The notes under the pieces were generated by a model. The model made no database searches. It was given only the letters and a program-made list of their open reading frames with translations, and had not been told where the DNA came from. This document shows, piece by piece, positions 54,588 through 62,921 of a stretch of DNA of 64,000 nt. Positions within the stretch are counted from its first letter, which is position 1; every line of letters starts with the position of its first letter. Position numbers and translations under genes: made by a program. Source of the DNA: Chryseobacterium ureilyticum (lineage in GTDB: Bacteria; Bacteroidota; Bacteroidia; Flavobacteriales; Weeksellaceae); contig NZ_FTOL01000005.1 of the NCBI RefSeq assembly GCF_900156735.1, positions 186,001 through 250,000 of the forward strand. Reading direction: 5' to 3'.

Positions 54588-55415
54588 TTAAGCTAATTTC
54601 TTGCCACATTGTTTGCAGTATCTTGCATCATCATCAATATCTTCGTTACCACAGCGCTCGCAAATCATTTCCAGGTTCTGTCTTTTATTTCTCATTTCAG
54701 CCGTTACAATTCCGGTAGGAACTGCAATGATAGAATAACCTGCAAGCATCAGAATAACAGCAAAGAATTTACCCATTGGAGTGATAGGAGAGACGTCCCC
54801 GTATCCAACAGTGGTTACCGTTACTACAGCCCAATAAATAGACTGTGGAATTGTTTCAAACCCTTGTCTTCCTCCTTCCACCATAAACATTAAAGATCCG
54901 ACAATGACCGAGAAAATGATTAAAAATAAAAGGAATATATAGATTTTTCTTGAACTGTTTTTTAATGCTCTTACAATAAGATAGCCGTCGTTCATAAAAT
55001 CCAGCAAATTGAAGATTCTAAAAATCCTCAACATTCTCAACATTCTGAAAATCAAGAAGTATTTTGTGATTGGAAAGAAAAAACTAAGAAAAAAAGGTAC
55101 CAGAGAGAGAAAATCTATGACCCCAAAGAAGCTGAAAATATAATTCCGTTTATTTTTTACTACCGCAATTCGCATAGTATATTCTACAGTGAAGAATATA
55201 GAAATTACCCATTCCAAGACAAGAAAAGTATAGTGGAATCTTTTGTCCAATAACGGCACACTTTCCATCATGATAATGGCAGTACTTGCAAGAATTAATG
55301 ATAACAATATAATATCAAAGAGTTTACCGAGTCTCGTATCGGAGCGATAAATTATTCGATAGAGGAATCTTTTCCAAAGTTTGTCTTCAGGAACAAGGTT
55401 ATGTTCTCTTTCCAT
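54588..55415 (-). CDS. Voltage-gated-type potassium channel with C-terminal zinc ribbon
   Basis: 275 residues, six membrane helices. The voltage-sensor-like S4 carries arginines at 124, 127, 130 and 133 (RMLRMLRIFRIF), the pore loop has the K+ filter TVGYGD (202-207), and S6 is at about 215-237. The cytoplasmic tail ends in a rubredoxin/zinc-ribbon-like CxxC-x11-CxxC (Cys252, 255, 267, 270; CERCG...CKQCGKKL), an uncommon addition that may sense redox state or zinc or mediate assembly. It may be co-transcribed with the small membrane protein at 54386. Confidence 0.9.
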   Translation of the reverse strand: MEREHNLVPEDKLWKRFLYRIIYRSDTRLGKLFDIILLSLILASTAIIMMESVPLLDKRFHYTFLVLEWVISIFFTVEYTMRIAVVKNKRNYIFSFFGVIDFLSLVPFFLSFFFPITKYFLIFRMLRMLRIFRIFNLLDFMNDGYLIVRALKNSSRKIYIFLLFLIIFSVIVGSLMFMVEGGRQGFETIPQSIYWAVVTVTTVGYGDVSPITPMGKFFAVILMLAGYSIIAVPTGIVTAEMRNKRQNLEMICERCGNEDIDDDARYCKQCGKKLA

Positions 55416-55664
55416 TTAAATTAAGTTATTTCCCAGCGAAGTTAATAATTTTAGCCAAGTATGTGTTAAATATCGGACTGTTAAAAGAAAGTTTAAATTG
55501 TTAAAGATTTTTTCATCATTTAAAAGTGAATTATTACAATTAAATATCATGGTTTTCAGTTAGTTATGTTATTTAATTTACAAATAAAATATGACAAATA
55601 AAAATTTATTTTTTAACATATTTTTAAATGGAGTTTGTAATTTTATCCTACAAAAAGTACGATC

Positions 55665-56513
55665 ATGAGAAAATTATTAACCACATTTATTCCGATTTTG
55701 GTATATTGTTTTTCGTATGCTCAGGTTGGGATTAATACTACATCTCCAAATGGAGCTACAATACTAGATATTGTATCCAATCAGAAAGGTATTCTTATTC
55801 CCCGTCTTACCGATACCGATAGAGATACCTACCTTGCTGATAATGATGTTTTAACAGTACCTCCTGCAGGTGTTGTCAATACGAGTCTTACTGCAGGAAC
55901 CCTTATTTTTAATACGACAACGAACAACTTCCAGTATTGGGACGGTACCCTCTGGAGACAGCTTTTTGTTCCCACATCCTCTCAGGCTGGTAATGACGGT
56001 GTCGTTAAAGTGAATTCTGGAAACGCAAATGCCAAACCTTCCCTCAATTTAGTAGCATCAGGAAATACATATGGTCCAAGACAGCAGGTGCTCTATGCTA
56101 CACCATTAGTTTTTGCAGCAAGTCCCACTACTAGCTGGCCCGAAACAACAGTGCCGTTCCCTGGTCTTACCGCAAATATTTATGATGGTACATCCGGAAA
56201 ATGGAGGGAAAACGAAATTTCAGGACAGGTACATGTTTGGAGACTTATTGCCAATGTTACTCCCGGGTCCAATTCATCAGGATCAGTAAAGGCTACATTT
56301 TTAAATCCCGATTCAGGGTTTGAAGTAAATTCTATCCAGCTTCTTCCGAGCGGTTCAAGTGGTTCGGGAAAACTTCTTACATTTTATTTCTATACCATTG
56401 CAGACCCTGCAAGTCTAGCACCGGGAAAAGGATATCAGCTTTTTGTGGAATCAGATACAGGTTGTAACGTCACTGTAGAGTCATTTACAAGAGTATCACT
56501 GTTCAAAGACTAA
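55665..56513 (+). CDS. Secreted protein with VGINTTSPN-type N-terminal repeat region
   Basis: 282 residues. Signal peptide (1-19, CFSYAQ) followed by VGINTTSPNGATILDIVSNQKGILIPRL, a motif widespread in Flavobacteriia surface proteins, and TAGTLIFNTTTNNFQYWDGTLWRQL. The C-terminal 150 residues look like a beta-sandwich of unknown type. No T9SS sorting motif is seen, so export may stop in the periplasm or use another route. Function unknown. Single gene with its own terminator. Confidence 0.75.
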   Translation: MRKLLTTFIPILVYCFSYAQVGINTTSPNGATILDIVSNQKGILIPRLTDTDRDTYLADNDVLTVPPAGVVNTSLTAGTLIFNTTTNNFQYWDGTLWRQLFVPTSSQAGNDGVVKVNSGNANAKPSLNLVASGNTYGPRQQVLYATPLVFAASPTTSWPETTVPFPGLTANIYDGTSGKWRENEISGQVHVWRLIANVTPGSNSSGSVKATFLNPDSGFEVNSIQLLPSGSSGSGKLLTFYFYTIADPASLAPGKGYQLFVESDTGCNVTVESFTRVSLFKD

Positions 56514-56541
56514 GAAAATTTTTTATGATTAAGATTAAATG

Positions 56542-56565
56542 AAGTCGGTCCGTAAGGTCCGGCTT
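56542..56565 (+). terminator. Intrinsic terminator of the VGINTTSPN protein
   Basis: 10-position stem with one G-U pair and one mismatch (56542-56551 with 56556-56565), loop GTAA, followed by T-run. Confidence 0.65.
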
Positions 56566-56582
56566 TTTTATTACAGATAAGT

Positions 56583-56614
56583 TTTCATGAATCCTCGTAA
56601 AATTAATATCTTCG
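56583..56614 (+). promoter_or_regulatory. Possible promoter of the Nif3 operon
   Basis: TTTC (56583-56586), 20 bases, TATCTTCG (56607-56614), one mismatch in each box; 23 bases before the ATG. It is the same TTCG variant as at the sigma and Lrp genes. Confidence 0.35.
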
Positions 56615-56637
56615 CTGTACTGTAAAATATAGACTAA

Positions 56638-57735
56638 ATGAAGCTAAGAACTGTAATTTCAAAAATAGAAGAGGAGATAAGTATCAGACAGGCAGAGGAC
56701 TTTGATAATGTTGGATTATTATGCGGAGTGCCGGACCGTGAAGTATCAGGAATTCTGGTTTGTCACGATGCTCTGGAAAACGTGGTAGAAGAAGCCATTG
56801 AGAAAAACCTTAATCTGATTGTATGTTTTCATCCTATTATATTTTCCGGGCTAAAATCTTTAACCGGAAAAAATTATGTAGAAAGAGCAGTATTGAAAGC
56901 TATAGAAAACAAAATTGCCATTTATGCCATTCATACAGCTTTTGATAATGACTTCTTTGGTGTAAACCATGGAATATGCAGTCAACTGGGGCTAAAAAAC
57001 ATGAAAATTCTTCAGCCAAAAGAGAATAATTTAAAACAACTGACTGTCTTCGTGCCTAAAGACTATTCGGAAAAAGTAAAAGAAGCAATGTTCTCTGCCG
57101 GCGCCGGAAGTATAGGTTTTTATGATGAATGCAGTTTTACAGTCAATGGAAACGGAACATTCAGACCAACTGAAGGTTCAAATCCATTTTCAGGGCAACA
57201 AAATGTTCGTGAGAATGCAGATGAAGATATGATCTCCGTAATTTTTGAAACTCCTAAAGAAGGACAGATTATTGGAGTAATGAAATCCGCTCATCCATAT
57301 GAAGAAGTCGCTTATCAGGTATATAGTCTTGATAACAAGAATCATCATGCAGGGCTGGGAATGTACGGTGAATTGGAAGAGGAAATGGAGGAACAGGATT
57401 TCCTTAAATTTGTAAAAGAAAAATTTGGTTTGGAAGTCATTAAACACTCCGCATTTAATAACAAAAAAATTAAAAGAGTAGGAGTGTTGGGAGGTTCTGG
57501 AGCCAGTGGAATTCGGTCTGCAGTTGCCAAAAAATGTGATGTTTACCTTACAGGAGATCTTAAATACCACGACTATTTTCTTGCTGAGTCTAAAATGCTG
57601 ATCTGTGATATAGGACATTATGAATCAGAACAATTTGTAAGTCAACAATTATTTGAAATTTTATCACAAAAATTTAGTACATTTGCAATTTCAAAATCTA
57701 TTGAAAAAACAAACCCAGTAAATTATTTCATTTAA
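56638..57735 (+). CDS. Nif3-like dinuclear metal centre protein (DUF34, YbgI family)
   Basis: 365 residues. The metal-binding residues of the family are present: HDAL (near 44), FHPIIFSG (near 64), HTAFDND (near 100) and GHYESE (near 326). The middle (about 130-235) holds the CutA-like insert found in longer members. The family forms hexamers and is proposed to act as a GTP cyclohydrolase-like or metal-handling protein, but its role is unsettled. It is followed 2 bases later by the coiled-coil gene at 57738, a pairing I recall as conserved, which suggests the two products act together. Confidence 0.92.
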   Translation: MKLRTVISKIEEEISIRQAEDFDNVGLLCGVPDREVSGILVCHDALENVVEEAIEKNLNLIVCFHPIIFSGLKSLTGKNYVERAVLKAIENKIAIYAIHTAFDNDFFGVNHGICSQLGLKNMKILQPKENNLKQLTVFVPKDYSEKVKEAMFSAGAGSIGFYDECSFTVNGNGTFRPTEGSNPFSGQQNVRENADEDMISVIFETPKEGQIIGVMKSAHPYEEVAYQVYSLDNKNHHAGLGMYGELEEEMEEQDFLKFVKEKFGLEVIKHSAFNNKKIKRVGVLGGSGASGIRSAVAKKCDVYLTGDLKYHDYFLAESKMLICDIGHYESEQFVSQQLFEILSQKFSTFAISKSIEKTNPVNYFI

Positions 57736-57737
57736 AT

Positions 57738-58514
57738 ATGGCAAAAACCAACGATATTTCAGTTGAAGAAAAATTAAGAGCTTTATACGATTTACAGATC
57801 ATTGATTCAAGATTGGATGAAATCCGAAATACTAGAGGAGAATTGCCAATTGAAGTTGAAGATCTTGAAATCGAGATTGAAGGTCTTGAAAAAAGAGCTG
57901 AAAAATTTCATGCAGACATCAAAGATCAGGACGATCAGATCAAAACAAAGCATGAAGTTATTAACCATGCAAAAACTTTAATTGAGAAATACAAATCTCA
58001 ACAGGATAACGTAAGAAACAATAAAGAGTTTGAAGCTTTAGGGAAAGAAATGGAATTCCAGGATCTGGAAATTCAACTTGCTGAAAAAAGAATTAAAGAA
58101 TTCGGAGCTAAAATTGCTCACAAAAACGAAACTTTAAGCGAGTTGAACACAAAGATCAACGATTTGAAAAACCACTTGAAATTCAAGAAAGAAGAACTAG
58201 AAGGGCTTATTTCTGAAACTCAAAAAGAAGAAGAATATTTATTAGAGCAGTCTAAAGAATATGCAGGTAAAATCGATGAGAGATTATTAGCTTCTTACAA
58301 CAGAATCAGAACAAACTCTATCAATGGTCTTGCTGTAGTAGGATTAGAAAGAGGAGCTCCAAAAGGATCTTTCTTCACTATTCCACCACAAAAGCAAATG
58401 GAAATCGCTCAGAGAAAGAAAATCATCATTGATGAGCACTCTGGGAAAATCCTTGTTGACGATGAGTTGGTAATGGAAGAAAACGAAAGAATGAATTCTG
58501 TAATTAAATTCTAA
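57738..58514 (+). CDS. Coiled-coil protein of the C4 zinc-ribbon family lacking all ribbon cysteines
   Basis: 258 residues. Long antiparallel coiled coil (about 10-185) rich in Glu/Lys, then a C-terminal segment that matches the zinc-ribbon tail of the family (typical form C-x-G-C...LPPQ...C-x2-CGRIL). Here the segment reads RGAPKGSFFTIPPQKQME...DEHSGKILVDDEL: the framework (PPQ, GKIL) is kept but every zinc cysteine is replaced. The family is linked to nucleic-acid or type III secretion roles in other phyla; no such partner is present here. Operonic with the Nif3 gene. Confidence 0.88.
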   Translation: MAKTNDISVEEKLRALYDLQIIDSRLDEIRNTRGELPIEVEDLEIEIEGLEKRAEKFHADIKDQDDQIKTKHEVINHAKTLIEKYKSQQDNVRNNKEFEALGKEMEFQDLEIQLAEKRIKEFGAKIAHKNETLSELNTKINDLKNHLKFKKEELEGLISETQKEEEYLLEQSKEYAGKIDERLLASYNRIRTNSINGLAVVGLERGAPKGSFFTIPPQKQMEIAQRKKIIIDEHSGKILVDDELVMEENERMNSVIKF

Positions 58515-58534
58515 TTATTGATTTTCAACAATAT

Positions 58535-58563
58535 AAAAGCTGTTTCATTTTGAAACAGCTTTT
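58535..58563 (+). terminator. Intrinsic terminator of the Nif3/coiled-coil operon
   Basis: Perfect 13-bp stem (58535-58547 with 58551-58563), loop TTT, T-run, 20 bases past the stop. Confidence 0.85.
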
Positions 58564-58678
58564 TTTGTTTAAACCAAATAACACAAGTTATCCAGCAGTT
58601 CCTCTATTATTCCGACGAATGATAACAGAATAAAATATAAAGCTACATTCTTACAAAATAAAGTAAGTTGTATTTAAA

Positions 58679-58746
58679 AAATCTGCGTCATCAGCAAAAT
58701 CTGCGAGAGATTAAAGAATTCAATAGAAACGGACTTTAGCCCGTTT
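58679..58746. repeat. Dispersed flavobacterial-type intergenic element
   Basis: Two direct copies of AAATCTGCG (58679-58687 and 58697-58705) followed by an imperfect hairpin with GGACTTTAGCCC (58727-58746). Similar AAATCTGCG and GGGCTTTAGCC strings are, as I recall, common between genes in this lineage; the second also appears near 62715-62730. Confidence 0.45.
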
Positions 58747-58815
58747 TAAAAAATAAAAAAAATCCATTTACTTTAGCCAAAATCTAATCATCCATCAAGA
58801 TTAAAACGCATAAAA

Positions 58816-58840
58816 AAACCGCTTCAAAACGAAGCGGTTT
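58816..58840 (-). terminator. Intrinsic terminator of the acyl-CoA ligase gene
   Basis: 10-bp stem (58816-58825 with 58831-58840), 5-base loop, T-run on the minus strand, 8 bases past the stop. Confidence 0.8.
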
Positions 58841-58847
58841 ATATTAT

Positions 58848-60626
58848 TTATTCATGATGTTCATACATCTTATTATAGAGAGCAATAAACTTCTCTTTAA
58901 CAGCCTTTCTCTTCAGTTTCAGAGTAGGAGTCAGAAGCCCAGTCTCAATGCTCCAAACTTCAGGAGTTAATTCAATTTTTTTGATTTTTTCCCAGTTTCC
59001 AAGGTGTTCATTGATGCCATCCATTTCCTTTTCAATTCTTTGCTTAAGCTCAGGGCTGTTGGCAATTTCAGCCGGTGTGGAACCAATGTTGAGATTGTTT
59101 CTCATTGCCCAGCTTTTTGCAAATTCAAAATCAGGCTGTACCAGTGCGCAAGGCATTTTTTCACCATCACCCACTACCATAATTTGTTCAATGAACTTTG
59201 ATGCTTTTGCAAGGTTTTCAATGGTTTGTGGAGCGATATATTTACCTCCGGATGTTTTGAACATTTCCTTTTTACGGTCGGTAATTTGTAAGAAACCATC
59301 ACTGTCAATGTGTCCTATATCTCCTGTTTTAAAGAATCCTTCTTCTGTGAATGCTTCTCTTGTCATCTCATCATTCTGGAAATATCCTTTAAATACAGAT
59401 GGACCTTTTACTGTAATCTCACCATCTTCCTGAATTTTTACCTGTAGGTTATCTAAAGGAACGCCAACGGTTCCTACTTTCATTTTTTCAAAACTGTTTA
59501 CGGAAATTACCGGAGAGGTTTCCGTTAAACCATATCCTTCCAGAATAGGAATTCCAGCATTCTGGAACATTAAATTCAATCTTGTAGATAATGCAGCAGA
59601 TCCTGAAACTAAAGTTATGATTTCTCCTCCTAAACCTTCTCTCCATTTAGAGAATACCAATTTATCAGCAATAAGCTCTTGAATTCCTGATGGTTTTGAT
59701 ACGGATTTCTTTTTGGTAATAAGGTTCAAAGCCCAAAAGAAGATTTTTGATTTTAATCCTCCTGCAGAAGAACCTGTGTTATAAATTTTATCATATACTT
59801 TTTCCACTAACCTTGGAACAACAGTCATGTAATGAGGTTTTACCTCTTTTACATTTTCACCCATTTTTTCGATACTTTCAGCAAAATAAAGAGAAAAACC
59901 GTTGTATTGGTAAAGGTAGAAAAGCATTCTTTCAAAGATATGACAGATAGGAAGGAAGCTTAATGCCCTTGTTTCTTTATAATCCAGGCTTTTTTTCTTC
60001 GGAATTCTTGGAATAGAACCCAATACATTGGAAACAATGTTATTGTTAGTAAGCATTACTCCTTTAGGTCTTCCTGTGGTTCCGGAAGTATAGATAATGG
60101 TGGCAAGATCTTCTGTATTGATAGCATTGGAAAGATCTTCTACTTCAATTTGGGTAGATTCGTCTTCCCCGAGATCAATAATTTCACTCCAGTTGGCGGC
60201 ACCACTTATTTTATCAAAAGTAAAGATTCCCTGTAAACTAGGAATGTTATGCTTTACTTTCATTACTTTATTAAGAAGCTCTTTGTCCGAAACAAAACAA
60301 TATTGTATTTCTGCGTTGTTGAATATAAATTCATAATCTTCTGGAGAAATACTTGGATATACCGGTACTGAAACCACACCAATCTGTGATAATCCAAAAT
60401 CCATAATTGCCCATTCCGTACGGGAATTGGTAGTAATCAAAGCGATCTTATCACCAGGTTTTATACCTAGCTTCAATAATCCTCTGGATATCTTATTTCC
60501 CTCATTAATAAACTCCTGGGTAGAAGTTTTTTTCCATTCACCATGATACTTTGTTACAAACATATCCGTTTTAGGATATTTTTCTAAAGCATAGTGCGGA
60601 ATATCGAATAATCTCTTGATCGTCAT
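58848..60626 (-). CDS. Long-chain fatty acid-CoA ligase (AMP-forming)
   Basis: 592 residues of the ANL superfamily. Motif A5 IIYTSGTTGRPKGVMLTN, A6 near the LPICHIFERMLFYLYQ helix, GYGLTETSPVI, the hinge-region DRKKEMFKTSGGKYIAPQ and TGDIGHIDSDGFLQITD all match the FadD/long-chain subfamily. It activates fatty acids with ATP and CoA, feeding beta-oxidation or phospholipid synthesis. The divergent acyl-CoA dehydrogenase gene 354 bases away makes a fatty-acid degradation context likely. C-terminal EHHE end; single gene with its own terminator. Confidence 0.93.
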   Translation of the reverse strand: MTIKRLFDIPHYALEKYPKTDMFVTKYHGEWKKTSTQEFINEGNKISRGLLKLGIKPGDKIALITTNSRTEWAIMDFGLSQIGVVSVPVYPSISPEDYEFIFNNAEIQYCFVSDKELLNKVMKVKHNIPSLQGIFTFDKISGAANWSEIIDLGEDESTQIEVEDLSNAINTEDLATIIYTSGTTGRPKGVMLTNNNIVSNVLGSIPRIPKKKSLDYKETRALSFLPICHIFERMLFYLYQYNGFSLYFAESIEKMGENVKEVKPHYMTVVPRLVEKVYDKIYNTGSSAGGLKSKIFFWALNLITKKKSVSKPSGIQELIADKLVFSKWREGLGGEIITLVSGSAALSTRLNLMFQNAGIPILEGYGLTETSPVISVNSFEKMKVGTVGVPLDNLQVKIQEDGEITVKGPSVFKGYFQNDEMTREAFTEEGFFKTGDIGHIDSDGFLQITDRKKEMFKTSGGKYIAPQTIENLAKASKFIEQIMVVGDGEKMPCALVQPDFEFAKSWAMRNNLNIGSTPAEIANSPELKQRIEKEMDGINEHLGNWEKIKKIELTPEVWSIETGLLTPTLKLKRKAVKEKFIALYNKMYEHHE

Positions 60627-60980
60627 GATTTTTTAAATAATTTATAAAGAAATTTAAATATAAGCATTTTTTTTAATTGTAGACATCTGAATGTGATAAT
60701 TAGAAATAAGTTGAATGTCTGCCATAATATATTCTATCATAAGGGATGCCATACCGTCAAAAACATTCGGAAAATTATAAGCCTTTTTTTAGAGATATTG
60801 CTCATTTTTGTTAAATAATATGAATTTTATAGATTACATTTTATATTCATATCCTGTATCTTATATCCCGAATTGTATGCATTTCCATCTCCCTTTATTA
60901 CAGTCTTTTCCATCAACCTAATTTATTTTTTCAGATTTGCTTAAAAAGTGTAAATTTACGGCTATCTAATTATTTTTTTT
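60627..60980. other. Divergent intergenic region, acyl-CoA ligase / acyl-CoA dehydrogenase
   Basis: About 354 AT-rich bases with promoters for both genes expected but not recognised: a TTTG (60936-60939) before the dehydrogenase has no well-spaced TAnnTTTG. No ORF, repeat or RNA was recognised. Confidence 0.45.
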
Positions 60981-62120
60981 ATGGACTTTAATTTATCGGA
61001 AGAACAGCTGATGATTCAGCAGGCGGCAAGAGATTTTGCACAAAACGAACTATTACCTGGAGTTATTGAAAGAGACCGTGACCAGAAATTCCCTGTTGAA
61101 CAGGTGAAAAAAATGGGTGAAATGGGACTTTTAGGTATGATGGTTGACCCAAAATACGGAGGAGCAGGTATGGACAGTATTTCTTACGTGCTGGCAATGG
61201 AGGAGATTGCAAAAGTAGATGCATCTGCTGCGGTTGTAATGTCTGTAAACAACTCATTGGTTTGTGCCGGTCTTGAAAAGTTTGCTTCAGAAGAACAAAA
61301 AGTAAAATATCTTACTCCACTGGCAAGCGGACAAGTGATTGGAGCATTTGCTTTATCTGAGCCAGAAGCTGGTTCTGACGCAACTTCTCAGAAAACAACT
61401 GCTGAAGACAAAGGAGATTATTACCTTTTAAATGGTATCAAAAACTGGATCACTAACGGTGGAACAGCTACTTACTATATCGTAATTGCACAGACAGATC
61501 CTGAGAAAAAGCATAAAGGTATCAACGCTTTCATCGTAGAAAGAGGTTGGGAAGGTTTTGAAGTAGGAGTAAAAGAAGATAAATTGGGAATCAGAGGAAG
61601 TGATACACACTCTTTGATCTTCAACAATGTAAAAGTTCCAAAGGAAAACAGAATTGGTGCTGACGGATTTGGTTTCAATTTTGCAATGGCTGTATTGAAC
61701 GGAGGAAGAATCGGTATTGCTTCTCAGGCTTTAGGTATTGCTTCTGGTGCTTATGAATTGGCTTTAAAATATGCTAAGACAAGAAAAGCATTCAAAACAG
61801 AGATCATCAACCACCAGGCTATCGCATTCAAATTAGCTGATATGGCTACTCAGATTACAGCAGCAAGAATGTTATGTTTCAAAGCAGCTTGTGAGAAAGA
61901 TGCAGGAAAAGACATCTCTGAAAGCGGAGCTATGGCAAAATTATACTCTTCTCAAGTTGCAATGGATACTACTATTGAAGCTGTACAGATTCACGGTGGA
62001 TATGGATACGTTAAAGAATATCACGTAGAAAGATTAATGAGAGATGCAAAAATCACTCAGATCTACGAAGGAACTTCTGAAATCCAGAAAATTGTGATCT
62101 CAAGAAGTATCGCAAAATAA
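60981..62120 (+). CDS. Acyl-CoA dehydrogenase
   Basis: 379-residue FAD enzyme catalysing the first oxidation of beta-oxidation or of branched acyl-CoA breakdown. N-terminal helical domain (MDFNLSEEQLMIQQAARDFA), FAD and substrate loops (GAFALSEPEAGSDATSQKTTA, WITNGGTATYYIVIAQT), and C-terminal helices with VQIHGGYGYVKEYHVERLMRDAKITQIYEGTSEIQKIVISR; the Glu in YEGTSEIQ is the catalytic base. Short/branched-chain type by length and motifs. It is followed 22 bases later by a small membrane protein, probably on the same transcript. Confidence 0.94.
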   Translation: MDFNLSEEQLMIQQAARDFAQNELLPGVIERDRDQKFPVEQVKKMGEMGLLGMMVDPKYGGAGMDSISYVLAMEEIAKVDASAAVVMSVNNSLVCAGLEKFASEEQKVKYLTPLASGQVIGAFALSEPEAGSDATSQKTTAEDKGDYYLLNGIKNWITNGGTATYYIVIAQTDPEKKHKGINAFIVERGWEGFEVGVKEDKLGIRGSDTHSLIFNNVKVPKENRIGADGFGFNFAMAVLNGGRIGIASQALGIASGAYELALKYAKTRKAFKTEIINHQAIAFKLADMATQITAARMLCFKAACEKDAGKDISESGAMAKLYSSQVAMDTTIEAVQIHGGYGYVKEYHVERLMRDAKITQIYEGTSEIQKIVISRSIAK

Positions 62121-62142
62121 AAATTAACAAAACACACTACCT

Positions 62143-62508
62143 ATGAAAAAATCTTTGTGGATTACCCTCGGCGTCGTACTGCTATTGTTAGGAGTATTTG
62201 TATGGTATAAGTACTTCTTCGTTTTTGGAGAAGGTGTAAAATCTGGATACCTGAATTATGCTATGAAAAAAGGCTATGTCTTCAAAACTTATGAAGGTAA
62301 ACTGATTCAGGAAGGATTTGGAAAAGGTAAAACAGGAACAATTACAAGCTATGAGTTTGAATTTTCTGTAGATGATCCTGAAGTTTTCAAGCAATTGGAA
62401 ACAAACAGCGGTAAAACCTTTGATCTCCATTACAAAGAATACAATGGTGCGCTTCCGTGGAGAGGAAACACAAAATTTGTCGTAGACAAAGTAGTGAACA
62501 TGAAATAA
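62143..62508 (+). CDS. Small membrane-anchored protein of unknown function
   Basis: 121 residues: one N-terminal membrane helix or uncleaved signal (4-22, WITLGVVLLLLGVFVWY) and a C-terminal domain of about 95 residues with a beta-rich look (GYVFKTYEGKLIQEGFG, SYEFEFSVDDPEVFKQL, TKFVVDKVVNMK). I do not recognise a family. It lies 22 bases after the acyl-CoA dehydrogenase gene and is followed by a terminator, so it is probably the last gene of that operon. Confidence 0.75.
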   Translation: MKKSLWITLGVVLLLLGVFVWYKYFFVFGEGVKSGYLNYAMKKGYVFKTYEGKLIQEGFGKGKTGTITSYEFEFSVDDPEVFKQLETNSGKTFDLHYKEYNGALPWRGNTKFVVDKVVNMK

Positions 62509-62512
62509 TTTG

Positions 62513-62541
62513 AAAGACTTCCAATTGTATTGGGAGTCTTT
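62513..62541 (+). terminator. Intrinsic terminator of the acyl-CoA dehydrogenase operon
   Basis: 13-bp stem with one G-U pair (62513-62525 with 62529-62541), 3-base loop, T-rich tail, 4 bases past the stop. Confidence 0.8.
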
Positions 62542-62550
62542 TTCTTTTAG

Positions 62551-62640
62551 TAGCTTTTTCCCGCTATCCACTTATACTCCTCGCGCCAAGCTTTGCCCAA
62601 TCCTTGCTGTGGGGTAACCGTTACTATCGGGGCTAATTTT
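62551..62640. repeat. Degenerate intergenic element (CCCGCTATCC ... CTATCGGGGCTA)
   Basis: The stretch is GC-richer than its surroundings and is bounded by TAGCTTTTTCCCGCTATCC (62551-62569) and CTATCGGGGCTA (62624-62635). The two ends resemble a dispersed element I recall as frequent after genes in Flavobacterium and Chryseobacterium. It does not encode a protein or tRNA. Confidence 0.4.
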
Positions 62641-62876
62641 ATGAGTGATAAAAGATCTTGTCGTTAAATAACTATAGCCATAATCATTATCCATTCGGAT
62701 ATCAACATCAATAGAGGTGGGCTTTAGCCAAAACCTAAAAATTAAAACACAAATCCCACAAATAATTTCACAAATATCACAACTGTGTGATGGTGAGTAT
62801 ATCGAAGCAATCTCACCCTATAATCAAAGAAAGAGAATCTATGGTTTAAAATAAATACTTTCCATATTCAAAATCA

Positions 62877-62905
62877 AAAAATCCACCCCTAAGGATGGAC
62901 TTTAA
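62877..62905 (-). terminator. Weak terminator-like hairpin after the DUF4349 gene
   Basis: Imperfect stem (about 62882-62888 with 62893-62899, one mismatch, flanked by A/T pairs), loop CTAA, 17 bases past the stop on the minus strand. Confidence 0.4.
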
Positions 62906-62921
62906 AATCTATTGAAAATAC

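Larger units (their letters stand above)
58515..58847. other. Intergenic region with repeat-like elements, no gene
   Basis: About 330 bases between convergent genes. From left: terminator 58535-58563, an AT-rich stretch, the AAATCTGCG repeat (58679-58705), an imperfect hairpin around GGACTTTAGCCC (58727-58746), and terminator 58816-58840. No ORF seen. Confidence 0.55.
62509..62921. other. Intergenic region with terminator and repeat-like debris, no gene
   Basis: About 410 bases between convergent genes. Contents: terminator 62513-62541, a repeat-like stretch 62551-62640, a GGGCTTTAGCC string near 62717, a run of CACAAAT-type repeats (62750-62782) and a weak hairpin 62877-62905. No open frame of interest. 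Confidence 0.5.

Noticed and set aside
58948..59433. 161-codon plus-strand frame opposite the acyl-CoA ligase
   Set aside because: Antisense shadow of a strongly conserved enzyme gene; no start context or domain.
62577..62640. GC-richer stretch looked at as a possible tRNA or small RNA gene
   Set aside because: No tRNA cloverleaf or GTTCRANNC loop on either strand; better explained as a degenerate intergenic element.
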